Source: an uncultured Anaerolineales bacterium (GTDB lineage Bacteria; Chloroflexota; Anaerolineae; Anaerolineales; UBA6663). From it: 64,000 bases of DNA. The notes beneath the pieces were generated by a model. That model searched no databases. It was not told where the DNA came from and saw only the letters and a list, made by a program, of their open reading frames with translations. The stretch covers positions 71,045 to 135,044 of the forward strand of contig CALFZO010000109.1 of assembly GCA_937952305.1 (NCBI GenBank), given 5' to 3'. How positions within the stretch are numbered: position 1 is the stretch's first letter; each line of letters opens with the position of its first letter. The position numbers and the translations under genes were made by a program. Of this stretch, positions 57,568 to 64,000 are shown piece by piece.

Positions 57568-58485
57568 TCAGGCCCGGGGTTCGGCGGTCAGGCGGCGCGG
57601 CTGATCGAGGTAGCGCCGGATGGCTCGAATGCCCGGATAAGCCGGCTCGAGGGCGACGTCGCTGAACAGCTCCCACACTTCAATGTGCTGGGTCACGGCG
57701 CCGGGGTTTAGCAGCGCCAGCGGCGCGATGGTTTCGAGTTCTACAAACTGGTCGTGGCCGTACACCTCGACGTTGCAGTTGCGATCCGGGTGGGAGGCCT
57801 CGGGCAGCGGCTGGAAGCGCTTGACGAGCAAGGTGGTGTCCCGCAGGTAGGCGGCCCAGCCATCGGTGTTGAGGTAACCGAATTTGCAGGCCGGCTGGCG
57901 GGCCGTGGCCTGGAAGAGCAGGTAATCGTCGTGCAGGTGCAGGCGCGGATCGTCCCAGCGCGCGTACGGCCACAGCACCAGGTGCCGGTTGGGGCTGAGC
58001 CCATCGCCCGCGCCCGGCCAGCCCGATTGCGGCAAGACTACCAGACCACCCAGCCGCAGCTGGGTGATGGCCCAAGGCGCTACCTCCACCGGCCAGGCGC
58101 CGTCGTTGCAGAGCTGGTGGGTCAGCGTCACGGCCGGCCGGTCCCGGTGCAGCTGGATCAACAGGACCTTGCGCAGGCCGGTGCTGGCCTCGGTCGGCTG
58201 GCGCAGCTCCACGCCGCCCGGGAAGGTCCGCACCGTCAGGCCGTTATCGTCGGGGACGTAGGTGCGCGGGCTGGATTCAGGGGCGTGCCACAGCCGATGA
58301 CCGCCGCGCACATGGTAGCGCCCGTGGGGGGTCGGCCAGCCGAAATCGGGCAGTTCGGCCAGCAGGTTCTCGTCCGAGTCCCCCAGGCACAGCCGCACGA
58401 TGCGCGGGCCGGCTTCGGCCAGATATTCGAGCCGCAGGTAGTCGTTCTGCAGCGCGCCGGTCGGCAAGCCGTAGAAACCGCTCAT
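57568..58485 (-). CDS. Aldose-epimerase-like (galactose mutarotase fold) protein
   Basis: 305 residues, beta-rich, with motifs in the order of the DUF4380/aldose epimerase group: N-D-Y-L-R-L-E-Y-L near 13, G-G-H-R-L-W-H-A-P-E near 60, an L-x-L-x-H-Q-L-x-N-D-G strand near 120 and V-E-V-Y-G-H-D near 245. Start overlaps the stop of the GH9 gene (ATGA), making it the third gene of the GH94-GH9 operon. It may convert anomers of cello-oligosaccharides or glucose-1-phosphate-derived sugars for the other two enzymes. Confidence 0.75.
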   Translation of the reverse strand: MSGFYGLPTGALQNDYLRLEYLAEAGPRIVRLCLGDSDENLLAELPDFGWPTPHGRYHVRGGHRLWHAPESSPRTYVPDDNGLTVRTFPGGVELRQPTEASTGLRKVLLIQLHRDRPAVTLTHQLCNDGAWPVEVAPWAITQLRLGGLVVLPQSGWPGAGDGLSPNRHLVLWPYARWDDPRLHLHDDYLLFQATARQPACKFGYLNTDGWAAYLRDTTLLVKRFQPLPEASHPDRNCNVEVYGHDQFVELETIAPLALLNPGAVTQHIEVWELFSDVALEPAYPGIRAIRRYLDQPRRLTAEPRA

Positions 58486-60140
58486 CGCGCAAACCAGGCC
58501 GCCACCGCCACAAAGGCTGCATTGCCATAGATGGTCGGCTCGTTGGTCGCCCACGAGTCTTTGTGGTCGGCGAAGCGCCGCGCGAACGGCAGACCTTGCG
58601 CAAACAGGCGCTGCAGCACCGGGTCGCCGCCGATTTGCATGGCGTTGGCGCCTTCGCCGACCATGCCGGGCAGGGCGCGGCCGAGCGCCTGGCTGGGGCG
58701 GTGGTGGGGGTGGCAGACCGGATTGGCGCCGGCGCCGGTGAAGTAGGCTTGGCCCAGCGCGTTCACGCCGAGCACATAGCTGAGTTGATCCGCCGCGGCG
58801 GCCGGCAGGCGCGGGTCCGGCGCGAACTCGTTGGCCAGCAACAGCTGCGCCGCGTAGCCGAGCGTCATGGCGTTGGAGCCCCAGTCATAGCCGAATGGAC
58901 GGCTGTCCCCGGTCAGCGCCACGCGGTAGCCGGTGCGGCCAGCCACGGCCAAGATACTGGCGCAACTGTCCAGCAAGGCCGCACGGACCTCGTCTTTGAG
59001 CCCCGGATCGGCTGCCGCGCTGTCCAGGTAGGCAATGGCGGCGAAGGCGCAGCCGCCCCACCAGTACAGGCTCCAGGCCGGTTCGGTGGTGTCCCGGCGC
59101 GGCCACAACTGCGCGAAGGCGTCGGCGTAGACGCTTTCGCCGGTGGCGTGCAGCAAACTGGCCGCCGCCCACAGCCGATACTCGGTTTCATCCCGCTCGG
59201 GCAGGCTGTACGGCCCGCCAGACTGATCGGGATTGCGAAAGCCGCCCGGCGGATAGCGTTGCGGGGTGGCGGCCAGCCAGCGCCAGGCCTGCCGGGCTGC
59301 GTGCAGCAGCCGGTCGGCGAAGGCGGGGTTGCCGTGGCGGAAGACCAGGCTGGCCTCGGCCAGGGCGCCCGTGAACTGGGCCGTGGCCCAGGTGCTGACC
59401 GGGTAGACGTAGACCGGTAGGTTGGCGGCGTCCGGCATGACCTCGCCCGGAAAGCCGGTGCACGTGGCCTTGTGGTGCACGCCTCCGTCGCCGCGCTGCA
59501 TCTTCAGCAGCCAGGTCAGCTCCCAGCGCAGTTCGTCCAGCAGATCCGGCTGGCCGTTGCCGCTCTCGGGCAGGCCGAGGCTGCCGTCGCCGAAGAAACC
59601 CGGATTGAAGCGATACGCGTACAGCAGCGACATGAGCGTGGTGGCGGCCGGCGGGACGTAGCGGCCATAGTCGCCGGCATCCCACCAGCCGCCGCGCACG
59701 TCGAGCGTCAGTTCCGGATGGATGCCGTCCAGGTCCCACAAGCACGCGCGGGCGATGTGGTCGGCCCGATGCGCGAAGCCGGTCTCGGGGTCGCTCTTGT
59801 CTGTGCCCGAGCGCTGCAGGTAGAACCAGCGCGCCGCCGACCGCAGCACAGCCTGGTAGGCGGCTGGGTCGATGACGAACGGGAATGAGTCGCCGCGCCC
59901 GGCCACGCGCAGGCGGTAACGCCCCAGCCGGCGCAGGGCCGTGAAGTCGGCGTGCGCGACCGTGTCGCCGCTGTCCGGGTCGAAGCCGCGGGGCAGCAGT
60001 TGGCCCGCGAAGGCGGCGCGCCCGGCCTCGTCTACGACCTCAAAGGCGGCCGCCTCCGGCCCGGCGCCCGCCACGACGGCGACCTTGGATTGATCCGGCT
60101 GGTAACCGATTTGATTGACGTGTAGACCGTTGGTGCTCAT
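58482..60140 (-). CDS. GH9 glucanase, no signal peptide
   Basis: 552 residues: an N-terminal Ig-like CelD_N domain (3-85, with H-V-N-Q-I-G-Y-Q-P) and a GH9 catalytic barrel. Catalytic D-residues are in G-G-W-W-D-A-G-D-Y-G-R-Y (near 150) and the acid Glu in T-N-E-P-T-I-Y (near 533). There is no signal peptide, so unlike most GH9 cellulases it should act in the cytoplasm on imported oligosaccharides. It is 14 bp downstream of the GH94 gene and overlaps the epimerase-like gene. ATG 60140 is chosen because the longer frame runs into the GH94 gene. Confidence 0.9.
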   Translation of the reverse strand: MSTNGLHVNQIGYQPDQSKVAVVAGAGPEAAAFEVVDEAGRAAFAGQLLPRGFDPDSGDTVAHADFTALRRLGRYRLRVAGRGDSFPFVIDPAAYQAVLRSAARWFYLQRSGTDKSDPETGFAHRADHIARACLWDLDGIHPELTLDVRGGWWDAGDYGRYVPPAATTLMSLLYAYRFNPGFFGDGSLGLPESGNGQPDLLDELRWELTWLLKMQRGDGGVHHKATCTGFPGEVMPDAANLPVYVYPVSTWATAQFTGALAEASLVFRHGNPAFADRLLHAARQAWRWLAATPQRYPPGGFRNPDQSGGPYSLPERDETEYRLWAAASLLHATGESVYADAFAQLWPRRDTTEPAWSLYWWGGCAFAAIAYLDSAAADPGLKDEVRAALLDSCASILAVAGRTGYRVALTGDSRPFGYDWGSNAMTLGYAAQLLLANEFAPDPRLPAAAADQLSYVLGVNALGQAYFTGAGANPVCHPHHRPSQALGRALPGMVGEGANAMQIGGDPVLQRLFAQGLPFARRFADHKDSWATNEPTIYGNAAFVAVAAWFAR

Positions 60141-60154
60141 AGGCCAGGGTGAGC

Positions 60155-62596
60155 TCAGCCGAGGCGCGCCTGCACGCGCACGGTCCGCCCAGGTTCGGCC
60201 GGCGGCACGACGTCGCCGGCTACCGGCTGCCCGTCGACGATCAGGGTCACGGTCTGGCCCGCTCCGGCCCGCTCGACCGTGATCTGGTAGGTGGCCCCGC
60301 GGAACTCGCGCGTGGCCGTGAACCCGTCCCAGACCAGCGGGATGACCGGCGCGATGCGCAGGCCGTCCAGGGTCGGGCGCAGGCCCAGGATCCACTGGGT
60401 GATGGCGACGAAGTTCCAGGCCGCGGTGCCGGTGAGCCACGAGTTCTTGGCCTCGCCGTGGTTGGCGGCGTCGCGCCCGGCGATCATCTGCGCGTAGACG
60501 TACGGCTCGCACCGGTGCAGTTCACTCAGCGCCTCGCGCGCCGACGGGTTGATGCGCCGGTAGTAGTCGTGGGCGCCGTCGCCGTTGCCCACGATGGCTT
60601 CGGCGATCATGATCCAGGGGTTGGTGTGGCAGAAGATGCCGGCGTTTTCTTTGTAGCCGGGCGGGTAAGACGAGATCTCGCCCAGGTGCAGGTGATATTG
60701 CGAGTAGGCCGGCTGCTGCAGGATGATACCGTGCGGAGTCGCCAGGCGCTCGCGCACCGACTGCAGGGCCTGGACCGCCAGCCCGTCCTGCACGCCGAGG
60801 CCGGCCATGATGCACAGGCCCTGCGGCTCGATAAAGATCTGGCCTTCGGCGCACTCGCGCGCGCCCACCGGCTGGCCGAAGTCGTCGTAGGCGCGCCGGA
60901 ACCAGGCGCCGTCCCAGCCGTGCTGGCGCGTGGTCGTCTCCATCTGTGCGGCGGCAGCCCGGTAATGCGCGGCTTCGGCGGCCAGGCCGCGGTGCTCGGC
61001 CAGGTCGGCCAGCTCCTGGGCGGCCAGGACGAACAGTCCGGCGATAAACACGGACTCGGCCACCTGGCCGTCTTTGTTGGTGGTGGTCTGGAAGGACTGG
61101 CCGGGCGTGTCCGAGAAACAGTTGAGGTTGAGGCAGTCGTTCCAGTCGGCGCGCCCGATCAGCGGCAGGCCGTGCGGGCCGAGCCGGTCGAGCGTGTACT
61201 GCGCGCTGCGCTGCAGATGCTCGTAGAGCGGCGTCTCGCTGCCGGGGACGTTGTCGTAAGGCACAGGCGCGTCCAGGATCGCCCAGTCGCCGGTCTCTTT
61301 CAGATAGGCGGCCACGCCCAGGATCAGCCAGAGCGGATCGTCGTTGAAGTTGCTGCCGATGTCGTTGTTGCCGCGTTTGGTCAGTGGCTGGTATTGATGG
61401 TAGGCGCCGCCGGTCGGCAACTGCGTGGCGGCGATGTCCAGGATGCGCTCGCGGGCCCGCTCCGGGATCATGTGGACAAAGCCCAGCAGATCTTGATTCG
61501 AGTCGCGGAAACCCATGCCGCGCCCGATGCCAGACTCAAAGTAGGAGGCCGAGCGCGACAGGTTGAACGTGACCATGCACTGATAGGCGTTCCAGACGTT
61601 GACCATGCGGTCCGTGTGCTCGTCCGGAGTGTGCACCTGCAGCCGGCCCAGCAGCCGTCCCCAAGACTGGCCCAGCGCCGCGAAGGCGGCGTCGGCTTCC
61701 TCCGTTCTCAGGTAGCGCGCCAGAATCGGCTGGACCGTGCGCTTGTTGATGATCTGCGAACCGGGCGGGTCGAACTTGTCCTCCGGCGGATTTTCGTGAT
61801 AGCCCAGGAGGAAGACGACCGTGCGCGTCTCGCCGGGCTGGAGCGTCAGCCGGACCTGGTGCGAGCCGATGGGCTGCCAGCCTTGGGCCAGCGAGTTGCC
61901 GGCCTGGTCGCGTTCGACGGCCAACGGCTCGTGCCAGCCGCGATACGGTCCCAGGAAAGCCTCGCGCTGGGTGTCGTAGCCGGCCAACGGTTCGGAGCAG
62001 GCGAAGTAGGCGAAGTGGTTGCGCCGTTCGCGGTACTCGGTCTTGTGGTAGATAACGCCGTCCACCACTTCCACCTGGCCGGTGCTGTAGTTGCGCTGGT
62101 AGTTGGTGGCGTCGTCCTGGGCGTCCCACAGGCAGAACTCGACGCAGGAGAACAATGACAGCTCGGCCGGCTCACCGCGCCGGTTGGTGAGGCGCGTCTG
62201 CCAGATTTCCAAACTCTCGCCCAGCGGCACGAAGTAACGGGTGCTGACGGCAATGTCGCGGTAAGTCGACTCGACGAGCGAGTAACCCAGGCCGTGACGG
62301 CAGCGGTACTCGGCCAGGTCACGCCGGACCGGCTGCCAGGTGGGTGACCAGACCTCGCCGGTGGCGCCGTCGCGCAGGTACAGGTAGCGCCCGCCATAGT
62401 CCAGGGGCGCGTTGTTGTAACGGTAGCGCGTCAGCCGGCGCAGGCGCGCATCGCGGTAAAAGGAATAGCCGCCGGCGGTGTTGGAGATCAGGCCGAAATA
62501 GGCCTCGCTGCCGAGATAGTTGATCCAGGGCAGGGGGGTATCCGGCCGCGTGATCACGTACTCGCGCGCCGCATCGTCGAAATAGCCATAGCGCAT
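60155..62596 (-). CDS. GH94 cellobiose phosphorylase-like enzyme
   Basis: 813 residues with the GH94 domains: N-terminal beta-sandwich (1-270), helical linker and (alpha/alpha)6 barrel. G-M-G-F-R-D-S-N-Q-D near 370, the catalytic Asp in G-R-A-D-W-N-D-C-L-N near 482, and a C-terminal N-H-G-E-A-K-N-S-W-L-T-G-T-A near 715 agree with cellobiose/chitobiose-type phosphorylases. It splits cellobiose with phosphate to glucose-1-phosphate and glucose in the cytoplasm. First gene of the operon, under a promoter with a CelR-type operator. Confidence 0.93.
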   Translation of the reverse strand: MRYGYFDDAAREYVITRPDTPLPWINYLGSEAYFGLISNTAGGYSFYRDARLRRLTRYRYNNAPLDYGGRYLYLRDGATGEVWSPTWQPVRRDLAEYRCRHGLGYSLVESTYRDIAVSTRYFVPLGESLEIWQTRLTNRRGEPAELSLFSCVEFCLWDAQDDATNYQRNYSTGQVEVVDGVIYHKTEYRERRNHFAYFACSEPLAGYDTQREAFLGPYRGWHEPLAVERDQAGNSLAQGWQPIGSHQVRLTLQPGETRTVVFLLGYHENPPEDKFDPPGSQIINKRTVQPILARYLRTEEADAAFAALGQSWGRLLGRLQVHTPDEHTDRMVNVWNAYQCMVTFNLSRSASYFESGIGRGMGFRDSNQDLLGFVHMIPERARERILDIAATQLPTGGAYHQYQPLTKRGNNDIGSNFNDDPLWLILGVAAYLKETGDWAILDAPVPYDNVPGSETPLYEHLQRSAQYTLDRLGPHGLPLIGRADWNDCLNLNCFSDTPGQSFQTTTNKDGQVAESVFIAGLFVLAAQELADLAEHRGLAAEAAHYRAAAAQMETTTRQHGWDGAWFRRAYDDFGQPVGARECAEGQIFIEPQGLCIMAGLGVQDGLAVQALQSVRERLATPHGIILQQPAYSQYHLHLGEISSYPPGYKENAGIFCHTNPWIMIAEAIVGNGDGAHDYYRRINPSAREALSELHRCEPYVYAQMIAGRDAANHGEAKNSWLTGTAAWNFVAITQWILGLRPTLDGLRIAPVIPLVWDGFTATREFRGATYQITVERAGAGQTVTLIVDGQPVAGDVVPPAEPGRTVRVQARLG

Positions 62597-62845
62597 AGGG
62601 GCCTCTCTAGGGGCGGCCGGGCTTTGACCAACCGGCCCGCCGATCGGATTAACTTGACCTGGGCCGAGAAGACCTGTCGGCCGACGCTCAGAACGCGCCC
62701 TGGGCGCGCCTGGGGACAGAGTTTCTCCCTGTCCGAACCGAAGAACGGGGCGACCACGTGGCCGCCCGCAGGCTGGCTAACCGCTGAAAAGGGTCTGAAA
62801 TTTACCAGTCAGGTGAGGGGCGCAATCAGCTTGGGGTTAGCGGAT
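62597..62845 (-). other. Leader between the CelR-type operator and the GH94 gene
   Basis: About 250 bp with no supported coding frame. GAGAGG is placed 8 bp before the ATG. Several short GC inverted repeats are present (for example around 62700), but none with a U-tract. The long distance between promoter and start codon suggests a structured 5' leader. Confidence 0.4.
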
Positions 62846-62859
62846 TGGGAGCGCTCCCA
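62846..62859 (-). promoter_or_regulatory. CelR-type operator (14-bp palindrome)
   Basis: TGGGAGCGCTCCCA, perfect and self-complementary. It is identical to the operator of CelR, the LacI-family repressor of cellulase genes in Thermobifida, which is released by cellobiose. It starts 6 bp after the -10 box on the minus strand, that is, at the transcription start. No LacI-family gene is in this window. Confidence 0.85.
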
Positions 62860-62864
62860 GAGAT

Positions 62865-62893
62865 TTTATACAACCAACGCGCCGCCAAGTCAA
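62865..62893 (-). promoter_or_regulatory. Promoter of the GH94-GH9 operon
   Basis: On the minus strand TTGACT (62888-62893) and TATAAA (62865-62870) with a 17-bp spacer, followed by the CelR-type operator. The arrangement fits repression by blocking the start site. Confidence 0.85.
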
Positions 62894-62946
62894 TAGACAA
62901 CTTCCAAGGGTTGAGTTCGGCCGAAGCGCCCAGCGGGGAGGCTGAT

Positions 62947-64000
62947 TCAGGGCAGCTCGATCAGCCAGAGGTTGTGGTCGGCGGCGCTCACATAGACGAC
63001 GCGTTGCCCATCTGGTGAGAGCGCCCAATCCCCAGCCGCGATCCGGAACGCGGTCACGGCCGGGTCGGTGAGCGCGGTGGCCTGGCCGGAGGCCGCGTCG
63101 ACGTCCACTAGGCGGTGGCTCGGCCGCTCCGGCTCGAGCGGCACCATGAGCAGGCGGCCCTCGGCGCGCCAACGATAAGCGCCAAACAGCGGCAGCCGGT
63201 GCGCCTCGCCCTCAGCCAGCGACAACACCCAGAGGCCGTCTTGGGCCGGATCGCCGGAGAAGGCGACCTGGTAGGCGAGCCAGCCGCCGTCAGGCGAGAG
63301 CGTGACGCCGCGCAGGTTGACGGCACGCACCAACTCGCGCAGCTGTCCGCTGTCCACATCCAGGACCGCCAACACCGGCTCGCTGTCGCGGGATGCGCGG
63401 CCGGTCACCAGCAACTCCCGGCTGTTCGGGAACCAATCCGTGAGGCCCCCGCCGATCAGCTGGGCGACGACGCGGGCCGCGCCGCCGTCCACCGCCGCGA
63501 CCCAGATCTCCACGACCCGGCGGTCGAAATCGACCGTGGACGAGGCCGTCTGCCAGGCCAGCTGCGTGTTGTCGGGCGAAAACAGGACGGCCCGTCCACC
63601 GGCCGGGACCGACCAGACCTCGCCGGTGGCGACGCGTTCAACCATCGTTTGGCCGGCGGACGGATACGCCCGCAAAGACCCATCCGGCGAGAGCAGCCCC
63701 AGCCGGTCCGTGATGAACTGCGGCTCACCGCCCGCGACGGGGACGCCCCATAGGCCAGCCGGCTGGGCCTCGCTGGGTTGGTCCAAGAACCAGACCTGGC
63801 CGCCGTCCGGCGACCACTGCGGCTGCACGCAGCAGCCGCCGCTGGTCAACTGGCGCCGCACCGGCGCCGGGGTCGGCGTAGGCGTGGGTGTGCGATTGTC
63901 CAGCGGCGGCGGCGTGAGGCTGACGAGCTGACCGCCGCGATGGAGGACGCCGACGGTGCGGCCGTCGCTGACCATGAGGTTGAAGCGCGGGGGGTGGCCG
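62947..64000 (-). CDS. TolB-like beta-propeller protein, 5' end outside window
   Basis: At least 351 residues are visible; the frame stays open to the window edge, and an internal ATG at 63975 is not necessarily the start. Repeated S-P-D-G-x-x-(L/V)-x-(Y/A) units (L-L-S-P-D-G-S, L-F-S-P-D-N-T, L-S-P-D-G-G-W, L-S-P-D-G-Q-R) are the blade motif of WD40/TolB propellers. A Thr/Pro linker (T-P-T-P-T-P-A-P) near the visible N-terminus suggests an extracellular lipoprotein-like protein. Partner unknown. Confidence 0.75.
   Translation of the reverse strand, partial: GHPPRFNLMVSDGRTVGVLHRGGQLVSLTPPPLDNRTPTPTPTPAPVRRQLTSGGCCVQPQWSPDGGQVWFLDQPSEAQPAGLWGVPVAGGEPQFITDRLGLLSPDGSLRAYPSAGQTMVERVATGEVWSVPAGGRAVLFSPDNTQLAWQTASSTVDFDRRVVEIWVAAVDGGAARVVAQLIGGGLTDWFPNSRELLVTGRASRDSEPVLAVLDVDSGQLRELVRAVNLRGVTLSPDGGWLAYQVAFSGDPAQDGLWVLSLAEGEAHRLPLFGAYRWRAEGRLLMVPLEPERPSHRLVDVDAASGQATALTDPAVTAFRIAAGDWALSPDGQRVVYVSAADHNLWLIELP

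Noticed and set aside
62624..62896. Small ORF upstream of the GH94 gene on the plus strand
   Set aside because: It crosses the operator and promoter, has no ribosome site and no recognisable protein features.
1..64000. Selenoprotein genes with in-frame UGA in this window
   Set aside because: No gene pair separated only by an in-frame TGA with continuing homology was found in the junctions examined; adjacent genes such as sdhD/methyltransferase and M50/rhodanese are in different frames.

Overview
The window is high-GC bacterial DNA with dense, mostly co-oriented gene blocks, short overlaps of the ATGA type, and a mix of ATG, GTG and probable TTG starts. The gene content (LysM plus glycosidase proteins, DUF4870 membrane proteins, a YfhO-type membrane protein, a MoeA fused to a substrate-binding domain, GH9/GH94/GH57 enzymes, DhaKLM-type glycerol metabolism) suggests a member of the Chloroflexota, probably Anaerolineae-like. 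That assignment is an inference from gene families, not from a phylogenetic marker. No CRISPR array, rRNA, phage or transposase gene was seen.

Layout. 1-5.8 kb: the end of a degenerate GGDEF protein, tRNA-Glu, an oxidative pentose phosphate block (zwf, a decayed 3' scrap of a 6-phosphogluconate dehydrogenase gene, pgl), an SDR-DagK-PlsC lipid-type operon, and a selenocysteine tRNA. 5.8-13.4 kb: a site-2 protease, a rhodanese, a large PAS/GAF/GGDEF sensor, a lower-GC ABC exporter and an alpha/beta hydrolase. 13.4-20.9 kb (minus strand): a membrane protein, aldose epimerase, MoeA fused to a binding-protein domain, an SDR, a lipoprotein, a SerK/SbnI-like (ParB-fold) protein and a PLP-dependent cysteine or cystathionine synthase with CBS domains. 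21-27.6 kb: a secreted LysM-glycosidase, then glgB and a GH57 protein.

27.7-42.5 kb is the most coherent and interesting region, an all-plus-strand glycerol/dihydroxyacetone island. It holds a DhaR-like activator, palindromic operators with a sigma70-type promoter, glpF, dhaK, dhaL, two tandem glpK genes sharing a 477-bp identical tract, a short GlpA-type flavoprotein, three succinate-dehydrogenase-like subunits (iron-sulfur protein and two membrane anchors), a methyltransferase-like protein, a DJ-1 family protein, and a DhaM-HPr-Enzyme I fusion. Read together: glycerol enters through GlpF and is phosphorylated by GlpK. The G3P is probably oxidised by a hybrid GlpA-SdhBCD quinone reductase, while free dihydroxyacetone is phosphorylated by a self-contained PEP-dependent DhaK-DhaL-DhaM/EI chain. 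Both routes give DHAP. Most of the wider gaps in this island, from dhaK to sdhB, contain a GC-rich hairpin without a U-tract.

42.5-57.5 kb is mixed housekeeping: ATC-hydrolase-like protein, methyltransferase, FAH-family enzyme, V4R protein, tRNA-Pro, panE, fmt, DUF4870 proteins, recJ, YfhO-type protein, MFS transporter, ribosomal protein bL25 and a Nudix hydrolase. 57.6-62.9 kb is a cytoplasmic cello-oligosaccharide operon (GH94 phosphorylase, GH9 glucanase without signal peptide, aldose-epimerase-like protein). Its promoter carries a 14-bp palindrome matching the known CelR operator. The window ends inside a TolB-like beta-propeller gene.
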